DNA of 64,000 nucleotides. Source: Tupaia tana. Its lineage: Eukaryota > Chordata > Mammalia > Scandentia > Tupaiidae. The stretch spans positions 482,873 through 546,872 of the forward strand of contig JAKSZU010000132.1 in NCBI GenBank assembly GCA_026018925.1, read 5' to 3'. A program made the position numbers and the translations under genes. The notes beneath the pieces were generated by a model. That model made no database searches. It was not told the DNA's origin and worked only from the letters and a program-made list of their open reading frames with translations. This document shows, piece after piece, positions 24,451 to 35,867 of this stretch. Within the stretch, counting starts at the first letter, position 1. Each line of letters begins with the position of its first letter.

Positions 24451-27400
24451 AAAAAAATCGTAAAAATGAAAAATTAATAAAAAAAAACTGAGGAGACAGG
24501 AGCAGAGAGAGACAGAGAACTCAGAGACACAGAGACAGGGATAGAAGGCCAGAGGGGCTCCCTACCACACTAGCTTTGCTTGCTGGAAGCTGAATTATGA
24601 GTAGAAAATCGTCATTTCGCCTGTGCCCTGAAATATCTAGTTCCAAGTATCCATGTGGAATCTTCTCAGAGAATGGCTCAACTCTCCTGCCTGGGAGAAA
24701 GGAGCAGAAGGGCTTATTAACAAAACAAAAGATGGAGCTGAGAGCCAGAGAGAAATTCTACCTTTAAAAAAATCGTAAAAAGGAAAAATTACCAAAAAAA
24801 ATGAGGAGACATGAGCAGAGAGAGACAGAGACCACAGAGACACAGAGACAGGGATAGAAGGCCAGAGGGGCTCCCTACCACACTAGCTTTGCTTGCTGGA
24901 GGCTGAATTATGAGTAGAATATCTTCATTTCGCCTGTGCCCTGAAATATCTAGTTCCCAGTATCCATGTGGAATCTTCTCAGAGAATGGCTCAACTCTCC
25001 TGCCTGGGAGAAAGGAGCAGAAGGGCTTATTAACAAAACAAAAGATGGAGCTGAGAGCCAGAGAGAAATTCTACATTTAAAAAAATCATAAAAAGAAAAA
25101 TTACCAAAAAAAATGAGGAGACAGGAGCAGAGAGAGACAGAGACCTCAGAGACACAGAGACAGGGATAGAAGGCCAGAGGGGCTCCCTACCACACTAGCT
25201 TTGCTTGCTGGAGGCTGAATTATGAGTAGAAAATCTTCATTTCGCCTGTGCCCTGAAATATCTAGTTCCAAGTATCCATGTGGAATCTTCTCAGAGAATG
25301 GCTCAACTCTCCTGCCTGGGAGAAAGGAGCAGAAGGGCTTATTATCAAAACAAAAGATGGAGCTGAGAGCCAGAGAGAAATTCTACCTTTAAAAAAATCG
25401 TAAAAAGGAAAAATTAGCAAAAAAAATGGGGAGACAGGAGCAGAGAGAGACAGAAACCTCAGAGACACAGAGACAGGAATAGAAGGCCAGAGGGGCTCTC
25501 TACCACACTAGCTTTGCTTGCTGGAGGCTTAATTATGAGTAGAAAACCTTCATTACGCCTGTGCCCTGAAATATCTAGTTCCCAGTATGCATGTGGAAAC
25601 TTCTCAGAGAATGGCTCATCTCTCCTGCCTGGGAGAAAGGAGCAGAAGGGCTTATTAACAAAACAAAAGATGGAGCTGAGAGCCAGAGGGAAATTCTACC
25701 TTTAAAAAATCGTAAAAAGGAAAAATTACCAAAAAAATGAGGAGACAGGAGCAGAGAGAGACAGAGACTTCAGAGACACAGAGACAGGTATAGAAGGCCA
25801 GAGGGGCTCCCTACCACACTAGCTTTGCTTCCTGGAAGCTGAATTATGAGTAGAAAATCATCATTTCGCCTTAGCCCTGAAATATCTAGTTCGCAGTATC
25901 CATGTGGAATATTCTCAGAGAATGGCTCAACTCTCCTGCCTGGGAGAAAGGAGCAGAAGAGCTTATTAACAAAACAAAAGATGGAGCTGAGAGCCAGAGG
26001 GAAATTCTACCTTTAAAAAAATCGTAAAAAGGAAAAATTACCAAAAAAAAATGTGGAGACAGGAGCAGAGAGAGACAGAGACCTCAGAGACACAGAGACA
26101 GGGATAGAAGGCCAGAGGGGCTCCCTACCACACTAGCTTTGCTTGCTGGAAGCTGAATTATGACTATAAAATCTTCATTTCGCGTGTGCCCTGAAATATC
26201 TAGTTCCCAGTATCCATGTGGAATCTTCTCATAGAATGGCTCAACTCTCCTGCCTGGGAGAAAGGAGCAGAAGGGCTTTTTAACAAAACAAATGATGGAG
26301 CTGAGAGCCAGAGAGAAATTCTACCTTTAAAAATATCGTAAAAAGGAAAAATTACCAAAAAAAAATGAGGAGACAGGAGCAGAGAGAGACAGAGACCTCA
26401 GAGACACAGAGAGACGGATAGAAGTCCAGAGGGGCTCCCTACCACACTAGCTTTGCTTGCTGGAGGCTGAATTATGAGTAGAAAATCTTCATTTCGCCTG
26501 TGCCCTGAAATATCAAGTTCCCAGTATCCATGTGGAATCTTCTCAGAGAATGGCTCAACTCTCCTGCCTGGGAGAAAGGAGCAGAAGGGCTTATTAACAA
26601 AACAAAAGATGGAGCTGAGAGCCAGAGAGGAATTCTACCTTTAAAAAAATCGTAAAAAGGAAAATTACAGAAAATAAATGAGGAGACATGTGCAGAGAGA
26701 GACAGAGACCTCAGAGACACAGAGACAGGAATAGAAGGCCAGAGGGGCTCCCTACCACACTAGCTTTGCTTGCTGGAGGCTGAATTATGAGTAGAAAATC
26801 TTCATTACGCCTGTGCCCTGAAATATCTAGTTCCCAGTATGCATGTGGAATCTTCTCAGAGAATGGCTCATCTCTCCTGCCTGTGAGAAAGGAGCTGAAG
26901 GGCTTATTAACAAAACAAAAGATGGAGCTGAGAGCCAGAGAGAAATTCTACCTTTAAAAAAATCGTAAAAAGGAAAAATTACCAAAAATTGAGGAGACAG
27001 GATCAGAGAGAGACAGAGACCTCAGAAACACAGAGACAGGGATAGAAGGCCAGAGGGGCTCCCTACCACACTAGTTTTGCTTGCTGGAAGCTGAATTATG
27101 AGTATAAAATCTTCATTTCGCCTGTGCCCTGAAATATCTAGTTCCCAGTAGCCATGTGGAATCTTCTCATAGAATGGCTTAACTCTCCTGCTGGGAGAAA
27201 GGAGCAGAAGGGCTTTTTAACAAAACAAAAGAAGGAGCTGAGAACCAGAGAGAAATTCTACCGTTAAAAAAATCGTAAAAAGGAAAAATTAACAAAAAAA
27301 TTGAGGAGACAGGAGCAGAGAGAGACAGAGAACTCAGAGACACAGAGACAGGGATGGAAGGCCAGAGGGGCTCCCTACCACACTAGCTTTGCTTGCTGGA

Positions 27401-30398
27401 GGCTGAATTATGAGTAGAAAATCTTCATTTCGCCTGTGCCCTGAAATATCTAGTTCCCAGTATCGATGTGGAATCTTCTCAGAGAATGGCTCAACTCTCC
27501 TGCCTGGGAGAAAGGAGCAGAAGGGCTTATTAACAAAACAAAAGATGGAGCTGAGAGCTAGAGAGAAATTCTACCTTTAAAAAAATCGTAAAAAGGAAAA
27601 ATTACCAAAAAAAATGAGGAGACAGGAGCAGAGAGAGACAGAGACCTCAGAGACACAGAGACAGGGATAGAAGGCCAGAGGGGCTCCCTACCACACTAGC
27701 TTTGCTTGCTGGAGGCTGAATTATGAGTAGAAAATCTTCATTACGCCTGTGCCCTGAAATATCTAGTTCCTAGTATGCATGTGGAATCTTCTCAGAGAAT
27801 GGCTCATCTCTCCTGCCTGTGAGAAAGGAGCAGAAGGGCTTATTAACAAAACAAAAGATGGAGCTGAGAGCCAGAGAGAAATTCTACATTTAAAAAAATC
27901 GTAAAAAGGAAAAATTACCAAAAAAATGAGGAGACAGGAGCAGAGAGAGACAGAGAACTCAGAGACACAGAGACAGGGATAGAAGGCCAAAGGGGCTCCC
28001 TACCACAAAAGCTTTGCTTGCTGGAGGCTGAATTATGAGTAGAAAATCTTCATTTCGCCTGTGCCCTGAAATATCTAGTTCCCAGTATCCATGTGGAATC
28101 TTCTCAGAGAATGGCTCAACTCTCCTGCCTGGGAGAAAGGAGCAGAAGGGCTTATTAACAAAACAAAAGATGGAGCTGAGAGCCAGAGAGAAATTCTACC
28201 TTTAAAAATATCGTAAAAAGGAAAAATTACCAAAAAAAAAATGAGGAGACAGGAGCAGAGAGAGACAGAGACCTCAGAGACACAGAGAGACGGATAGAAG
28301 TCCAGAGGGGCTCCCTACCACACTAGCTTTGCTTGCTGGAGGCTGAATTATGAGTAGAAAATCTTCATTTCGCCTGTGCCCTGAAATATCAAGTTCCCAG
28401 TATCCATGTGGAATCTTCTGGGAGAATGGCTCAACTCTCCTGCCTTGGAGAAAGGAGCAGAAGGGCTTATTAACAAAACAAAAGATGGAGCTGAGAGCCA
28501 GAGAGGAATTCTACCTTTAAAAAAATCGTAAAAAGGAAAATTACCAAAAATAAATGAGGAGACAGGTGCAGAGAGAGACAGAGACTTCAGAGACACAGAG
28601 ACAGGGATAGAAGGCCAGTGGGGCTCCCTACCACACTAGCTTTGCTTGTTGGAGGCTGAATTATGAGTAGAAAATCTTCATTTCGCCTTTGCTCTGAAAT
28701 ATCTAGTTCGCAGTATCCATGTGGAATATTCTCAGAGAATGGCTCAACTCTCCTGTGTAGGAGAAAGGAGCAGAAGGGATTATTAACAAAACAAAAGATG
28801 GATCTGAGAGCCAGAGAGAAATTCTACGTTTAAAAAAATCTTAAAAAGGAACAATTAACAAAAATAAATGAGGAGACAGGAGCAGAGAGAGAAATAGACC
28901 TCAGAGACACAGAGACAGGGATAGAAGGCCAGAGGGGCTCCCTACCACACTAGCTTTGCTTGCTGGAGGCTGAATTATGAGTAGAAAATCTTCATTTCGC
29001 CTGTGCCCTGAAATATCAAGTTCCCAGTATCCATGTGGAATCTTCTCAGAGAATGGCTCAACTCTCCTGCCTGGGAGAAAGGAGCAGAAGGGCTTATTAA
29101 CAAAACAAAAGATGGAGCTGAGAGCCAGAGGGAAATTCTAACTTTAAAAAAATCGTAAAAATGAAAAATTACCAAAAAAAAATGAGGAGACAGGAGCAGA
29201 GAGAGACAGAGAACTCAGAGACACAGAGACAGGGATAGAAGGCCAGAGGGGCTCCCTACCACACTAGCTTTGCTTGCTGCAGGCTGAATTATGAGTAGAA
29301 AATCTTCATTTCGCCTGTTCCCTGAAATATCTTGTTCCCAGTATCCATGTGGAATCTTCTCATAGAATGGCTCAACTCTCCTGCCTGGGAGATAGGAGCA
29401 GAAGGGCTTATTAACAAAACAAAAGAAGGAGCTGAGAGCCAGAGAGAAATTCTACCTTTAAAAAAATCGTAAAAAGAAAAATTACCAAAAAAAATGAGGA
29501 GACAGGAGCAGAGAGAGACAGAGACCTCAGAGACACAGAGACAGGGATAGAAGGCCAGAGGGGCTCCCAACCACACTAGCTTTGCTTGCTGGAGGCTGAA
29601 TTATGAGTAGAAAATCTTCATTTCGCCTGTGCCCTGAAATATCTAGTTCCCAGTATCCATGTGGAATCTTCTCAGAGAATGGCTCAACTCTCCTGCCTGG
29701 GAGAAAGGAGCAGAAGGGCTTATTAACAAAACAAAAGATGGAGCTGAGAGCCAGAGGGAAATTCTACCTTTAAAAAAATCGTAAAAAGGAAAAATTACCA
29801 AAAAAAAATGTGGAGACAGGAGCAGAGAGAGACAGAGACCTCAGAGACACAGAGACAGGGATAGAAGGCCAGAGGGGCTCCCTACCACACTAGCTTTGCT
29901 TGCTGGAAGCTGAATTATGAGTATAAAATCTTCATTTCGCCTGTGCCCTGAAATATCTAGTTCCCAGTATCCATGTGGAATCTTCTCATAGAATGGCTCA
30001 ACTCTCCTGCCTGGGAGAAAGGAGCAGAAGGGCTTTTTAACAAAACAAAAGAAGGAGATGAGAGCCAGAGAGAAATTCTACCTTTAAAAAAATCGTAAAA
30101 AGGAAAAATTAACAAAAAAATTGAGGAGACAGGAGCGGAGAGAGACAGAGAACTCAGAGACACAGAGACAGGGATGGAAGGCCAGAGGGGCTCCCTACCA
30201 CACTAGCTTTGCTTGCTGGAGACTGAATTATGACTAGAAAATCTTCATTTCGCCTGTGCCCTGAAATATCTAGTTCCAAGTATCCATGTGGAATCTTCTC
30301 AGAGAATGGCTCAACTCTCCTGCCTGGGAGAAAGGAGCAGAAGGGCTTATTAACAAAACAAAAGATGGAGCTGAGAGCCAGAGAGAAATTCTACCTTT
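24451..30398 (+). repeat. Block F2: 19-monomer higher-order unit, copy 2
   Basis: Anchors are at 24637, 24950, 25262, 25575, 25886, 26200, 26514, 26827, 27138, 27450, 27763, 28075, 28390, 28703, 29017, 29331, 29643, 29957 and 30270. It is a faithful copy of 18500-24450. Private changes include AGTAGAATATC near 24917, TTATTATCAAAAC near 25342, GGTTTTCCT-strand equivalents aside a deletion in CTCCTGCTGGGAG near 27190, and GAAATAGACC near 28893. It ends where the sequence resumes a different monomer type at about 30400. Confidence 0.92.
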
Positions 30399-32760
30399 AA
30401 AAAAATCGTAAAAAGGAAAAATTACCAAAAAAAATGAGGAGACAGGAGCAGAGAGAGACAGAGACCTCAGAGACACAGAGTCAGGTATAGAAGGCCAGAG
30501 GGGCTCCCTACCACACTAGCTTTGCTTGCTGGAGGCTGAATTATGAGTAGAAAATCTTCATTACGCCTGTGCCCTGAAATATATATTTCCCAGTATGCAT
30601 GTGGAAACTTCTCAGAGAATGGCTCATCTCTCCTGCCTGTGAGAAAGGAGCAGAAGGGCTTATTAACAAAACAAAAGATGGAGCTGAGAGCCAGAGAGAA
30701 ATTCTACCTTTAAAAATATCGTAAAAAGGAAAAATTACCAAAAAAAATGAGGAGACAGGAGCAGAGTGAGACAGAGTCCTCAGAGACACAGAGAGACGGA
30801 TAGAAGTCCAGAGGGGCTCCCTACCACACTAGCTTTGCTTGCTGGAGGCTGAATTATGAGTAGAAAATCTTCATTTCGCCTGTGCCCTGAAATATCAAGT
30901 TCCCAGTATCCATGTGGAATCTTCTGAGAGATTGGCTCAACTCTCCTACCTGGGAGAAAGGAGCAGAAGGGCTTATTAACAAAACAAAAGATGGAGCTGA
31001 GAGCCAGAGAGGAATTCTACCTTTAAAAAAATCGTAAAAATGAAAAATTAACAAAAAAATTGAGGAGATAGGAGCAGAGAGAGACAGAGAACTCAGAGAC
31101 ACAGACACAGGGATAGAAGGCCAGAGGGGCTCCCTAGCACACTAGCTTTGCTTGCTGGATGCTGAATTATGAGTAGAAAATCGTCATTTCGCCTGTGCCC
31201 TGAAATATCTAGTTCAAAGTATCCATGTGGAATCTTCTCAGAGAATGGCTCAACTCTCCTGCCTGGGAGAAAGGAGCAGAAGGGCTTATTAACAAAACAA
31301 AAGATGGAGCTGAGAGCCAGAGAGAAATTCTACCTTTAAAAAAATCGTAAAATGGAAAAATTACCAATAAAAATGAAGAGAAAGGAGCAGAGAGAGACAG
31401 AGACCACAGAGACACAGAGACAGGGATAGAAGGCCAGAGGGGCTCCCTACCACACTAGCTTTGCTTGCTGGAGGCTGAATTATGAGTAGAAAATCTACAT
31501 TTCGCCTGTTCCCTGAAATATCTAGTTCCCAGTATCCATGTGGAATCTTCTCAGAGAATGGCTCAACTCTCCAGCCTGGGAGAAAGGAGCAGAAGGGATT
31601 ATTAACAAAACAAAAGATGGAGCTGAGATCCAGAGAGAAATTCTACATTTAAAAAAATCGTAAAAAGGAAAAATTACCAAAAAAAATGAGGAGACAGGAG
31701 CAGAGAGAGACAGAGAACTCAGAGACACAGAGACAGTGATAGAAGGCCAGAGGGACTCCCTACCACACTAGCTTTGCTTGCTGGATGCTGAATTATGAGT
31801 AGAAAATCTTCATTTCGCCTGTGCCCTGAAATATCAAGTTCCCAGTATCCATGTGGAATCTTCTGAGAGATTGGCTCAACTCTCCTGCCTGGGAGAAAGG
31901 AGCAGAAGGGCTTATTAACAAAACAAAAGATGGAGCTGAGAGCCAGAGAGGAATTCTACCTTTAAAAAAATCGTAAAAATGAAAAATTAACAAAAAAATT
32001 GAGGAGACAGGAGCAGAGAGAGACAGAGAACTCAGAGACACAGACACAGGGATAGAAGGCCAGAGGGGCTCCCTAGCACACTAGCTTTGCTTGCTGGAGG
32101 CTGAATTATGAGTAGAAAACCTTCATTACGCCTGTGCCCTGAAATATCTAGTTCCCAGTATGCATGTGGGATCTTCTCAGAGAATGGCTCATCTCTCCTG
32201 CCTGGGAGAAAGGAGCAGAAGGGCTTATTAACAAAGCAAAAGATGGAGCTGAGAGCCAGAGAGAAATTCTACCTTTAAAAAAATAGTAAAAAGGAAAAAT
32301 TACCAAAAAAATGAGGAGACAGGAGCAGAGATAGACAGAGACCTCAGAGACACAGAGACAGGTATAGAAGGCCAGAGGGGCTCCCTACCACACTAGCTTT
32401 GCTTGCTGGAAGCTGAATTATGAGTATAAAATCTTCATTTCGCCTTTGCCCTGAAATATCTAGTTCGCAGTATCCATGTGGAATATTCTCAGAGAATGGC
32501 TCAACTCTCCTGCCTGGGAGAAAGGAGCAGAAGAGCTTATTAACAAAACAAAAGATGGAGCTGAGAGCCAGAGGGAAATTCTACCTTTAAAAAAATCGTA
32601 AAAAGGAAAAATTAACAAAAAAATTGAGGAGACAGGAGCAGAGAGAGACAGAGAACTCAGAGACACAGAGACAGGGATGGAAGGCCAGAGGGGCTCCCTA
32701 CCACACTAGCTTTGCATGCTGGAGGCTGAATTATGAGTCGAAAATCTTCATTACGCCTGT
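30399..32760 (+). repeat. Mixed monomer run with a 3-monomer-offset copy
   Basis: Anchors are at 30583 (variant ATAT), 30896, 31209, 31522, 31835, 32148 and 32460. The monomer at 30845-31145 is copied at 31784-32085 (offset 939 bp, three monomers). Shared private variants are CTTCTGAGAGATTGG, CAGACACAGG and CCCTAGCACAC. The intervening monomers at 31209 and 31522 have private changes such as GTTCAAAGTATCC and CCAATAAAAATG. Confidence 0.85.
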
Positions 32761-33710
32761 GCCCTGAAATATCTAGTTCCCAGTATGCATGTGGAAACTT
32801 CTCAGAGAATGGCTCATCTCTCCTGCCTGTGAGAAAGGAGCAGAAGGGCTTATTAACAAAACAAAAGATGGAGCTGAGAGCCAGAGAGAAATTCTACATT
32901 TAAAAAAATCGTAAAAAGGAAAAATTACCAAAAAAATGAGGAGACAGGAGCAGAGAGAGACAGAGAACTCAGAGACACAGAGACAGGGATAGAAGGCCAA
33001 AGGGGCTCCCTACCACAAAAGCTTTGCTTGCTGGAGGCTGAATTATGAGTAGAAAATCTTCATTTCGCCTGTGCCCTGAAATATCTAGTTCCCAGTATCC
33101 ATGTGGAATCTTCTCAGAGAATGGCTCAACTCTCCTGCCTGGGAGAAAGTAGCAGAAGGGCTTATTAACAAAACAAATGATGGAGCTGAGAGCCATAGAG
33201 AAATTCTACCTTTAAAAATATCGTAAAAAGGAAAAATTACCAAAAAAAATGAGGAGACAGGAGCAGAGAGAGACAGAGTCCTCAGAGACACAGAGAGACG
33301 GATAGAAGTCCAGAGGGGCTCCCTACCACACTAGCTTTGCTTGCTGGAGGCTGAATTATGAGTAGAAAATCTTCATTTCGCCTGTGCCCTGAAATATCAA
33401 GTTCCCAGTATCCATGTGGAATCTTCTCAGAGAATGGCTCAACTCTCCTGCCTGGGAGAAAGGAGCAGAAGGGCTTATTAACAAAACAAAAGATGGAGCT
33501 GAGAGCCAGAGGGAAATTCTAACTTTAAAAAAATCGTAAAAAGGATAAATTACCAAAAAAAAATGAGGAGACAGGAGCAGAGAGAGACAGAGAACTCAGA
33601 GACACAGAGACAGGGATAGAAGGCCAGAGGGGCTCCCTACCACACTAGCTTTGCTTGCTGCAGGCTGAATTATGAGTAGAAAATCTTCATTTCGCCTGTT
33701 CCCTGAAATA
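32761..33710 (+). repeat. Block H1: three-monomer segment, copied at 34011-34960
   Basis: Anchors are at 32773, 33085 and 33398. It matches 34023, 34335 and 34648 at an offset of exactly 1250 bp (four monomers). Shared variants are GCCAAAGGGG with CCACAAAAGC, AAACAAATGATGG with GACAGAGTCC, and CTAACTTTAAAA with AAGGATAAATT. One private change is GAGCCATAGAG near 33193. Confidence 0.88.
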
Positions 33711-34010
33711 TCTTGTTCCCAGTATCCATGTGGAATCTTCTCATAGAATGGCTCAACACTCCTGCCTGGGAGATAGGAGCAGAAGGGCTTATTAACAAAA
33801 CAAAAGAAGGAGTTGAGAGCCAGAGAGAAATTCTACCTTTAAAAAAATCGTAAAAAGAAAAATTACCAAAAAATTGAGGAGACAGGAGCAGAGAAAGACA
33901 GAGACCTCAGAGACACAGAGACAGGGATAGAAGGCCAGAGGGGCTCCCTACCACACTAGCTTTGCTTGCTGGAGGCTGAATTATGAGTAGAAAATCTTCA
34001 TTTCGCCTGT
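33711..34010 (+). repeat. Single monomer between H1 and H2 (T type)
   Basis: The anchor is CTTG at 33712. This is the CTTGTTCCCAG type with CTCATAGAATGG and GGGAGATAGGAG, the same type that leads the later T-P-Q-R cassettes at 35901, 41532 and 45598. Related monomers are at 23383 and 29331. Confidence 0.85.
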
Positions 34011-34960
34011 GCCCTGAAATATCTAGTTCCCAGTATGCATGTGGAAACTTCTCAGAGAATGGCTCATCTCTCCTGCCTGTGAGAAAGGAGCAGAAGGGCT
34101 TATTAACAAAACAAAAGATGGAGCTGAGAGCCAGAGAGAAATTCTACATTTAAAAAAATCGTAAAAAGGAAAAATTACCAAAAAAATGAGGAGACAGGAG
34201 CAGAGAGAGACAGAGAACTCAGAGACACAGAGACAGGGATAGAAGGCCAAAGGGGCTCCCTACCACAAAAGCTTTGCTTGCTGGAGGCTGAATTATGAGT
34301 AGAAAATCTTCATTTCGCCTGTGCCCTGAAATATCTAGTTCCCAGTATCCATGTGGAATCTTCTCAGAGAATGGCTCAACTCTCCTGCCTGGGAGAAAGT
34401 AGCAGAAGGGCTTATTAACAAAACAAATGATGGAGCTGAGAGCCAGAGAGAAATTCTACCTTTAAAAATATCGTAAAAAGGAAAAATTACCAAAAAAAAT
34501 GAGGAGACAGGAGCAGAGAGAGACAGAGTCCTCGGAGACACAGAGAGACGGATAGAAGTCCAGAGGGGCTCCCTACCACACTAGCTTTGCATGCTGGAGG
34601 CTGAATTATGAGTAGAAAATCTTCATTTCGCCTGTGCCCTGAAATATCAAGTTCCCAGTATCCATGTGGAATCTTCTCAGAGAATGGCTCAACTCTCCTG
34701 CCTGGGAGAAAGGAGCAGAAGGGCTTATTAACAAAACAAAAGATGGAGCTGAGAGCCAGAGGGAAATTCTAACTTTAAAAAAATCGTAAAAAGGATAAAT
34801 TACCAAAAAAAAATGAGGAGACAGGAGCAGAGAGAGACAGAGAACTCAGAGACACAGAGACAGGGATAGAAGGCCAGAGGGGCTCCCTACCACACTAGCT
34901 TTGCTTGCTGCAGGCTGAATTATGAGTAGAAAATCTTCATTTCGCCTGTGCCCTGAAATA
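34011..34960 (+). repeat. Block H2: copy of 32761-33710
   Basis: Anchors are at 34023, 34335 and 34648. It is the partner of H1 at a 1250 bp offset. One private change is GTCCTCGGAGAC near 34532. Its right end joins block I1 inside a monomer that begins with CTGCAGGCTG (about 34908). Confidence 0.88.
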
Positions 34961-35644
34961 TCTAGTTCCCAGTATCCATGTGGAATCTTCTCAGAGAATG
35001 GCTCAACTCTCCTGCCTGGGAGAAAGTAGCAGAAGGGCTAATTAACAAAACAAATGATGGAGCTGAGAGCCAGAGAGAAATTCTACCTTTAAAAATATCG
35101 TAAAAAGGAAAAATTACCACAAAAAATGAGGAGACAGGAGCAGAGAGAGACAGAGACCTCAGAGACACAGAGACAGGGATAGAAGGCCAGAGGGGCTCCC
35201 TACCACACTAGCTTTGCTTGCTGGAGGCTGAATTATGAGTAGAAAATCTTCATTTCGCCTTTGCCCTGAAATATCTAGTTCGCAGTATCCATGTGGAATA
35301 TTCTCAGAGAATGGCTCAACTCTCCTGCCTGGGAGAAAGGAGCAGAAGGGATTATTAACAAAACAAAAGATGGAGCTGAGAGCCAGAGAGAAATTCTACG
35401 TTTAAAAAAATCTTAAAAAGAACAATTAACAAAAATAAATGAGGAGACAGGAGCAGAGAGAGAAAGAGACCTCAGAGACACAGAGACAGGGATAGAAGGC
35501 CAGAGGGGCTCCCTACCACACTAGCTTTGCTTGCTGGAGGCTGAATTATGAGTAGAAAATCTTCATTTCGCCTGTGCCCTGAAATATCTAGTTCCCAGTA
35601 TCCATGTGGAATCTTCTCAGAGAATGGCTCAACTCTCCTGCCTG

Positions 35645-35659
35645 GGAGAAAGGAGCAGA
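35645..35659 (+). repeat. Internal 15-base direct repeat, copy 1 (partner 35756-35770)
   Basis: This 15-mer matches the 15-mer at 35756-35770 at 14 of 15 positions (GGAGAAAGGAGCAGA versus GGAGACAGGAGCAGA), at an offset of 111 bp. The pair occurs in nearly every monomer. In the monomer with anchor 3661 the first copy itself reads GGAGACAGGAGCAGA, so the two are identical there. It may be a trace of an ancestral sub-monomer duplication, or chance similarity of purine-rich sequence. Confidence 0.6.
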
Positions 35660-35706
35660 AGGGCTTATTAACAAAACAAAAGATGGAGCTGAGAGCCAGA
35701 GAGAAA

Positions 35707-35753
35707 TTCTACCTTTAAAAAAATCGTAAAAAGGAAAAATTACCAAAAAAAAT
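35707..35753 (+). other. A-rich segment of the monomer with two homopolymer A-runs
   Basis: This segment of the reference monomer holds an A7 run before TCG and an A8 run before TGAGGAG. It recurs in every monomer. Run lengths vary between monomers (roughly 5 to 11), and common variants are AAAATATCG, AAATGAAAAATTAAC and AAAAATAAATG. These variants help to tell monomer types apart. Some of the length variation may be sequencing error. Confidence 0.9.
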
Positions 35754-35821
35754 GAGGAGACAGGAGCAGAGAGAGACAGAGACCTCAGAGACACAGAGAC
35801 AGGGATAGAAGGCCAGAGGGG
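35754..35821 (+). other. Purine-rich segment of the monomer (GAGACA-like microrepeats)
   Basis: Of these 68 bases, 55 are purines on the + strand (counted). The segment is built of short GAGACA/CAGAGA-like words and recurs once per monomer across the window. The strong strand asymmetry has the same sign throughout, in agreement with the absence of inverted monomers. Whether it adopts an unusual structure is not shown by the sequence. Confidence 0.85.
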
Positions 35822-35867
35822 CTCCCTACCACACTAGCTTTGCTTGCTGGAGGCTGAATTATGAGTA

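Noticed and set aside
35644-35660. Short hairpin TCTCC-TGCCTG-GGAGA as a structured RNA or terminator
   Set aside because: A 5 bp stem is too weak and there is no transcription unit next to it.
35754-35821. Separate GA-rich microsatellite
   Set aside because: The GAGACA-like words are part of each monomer and do not expand or contract as an independent microsatellite.
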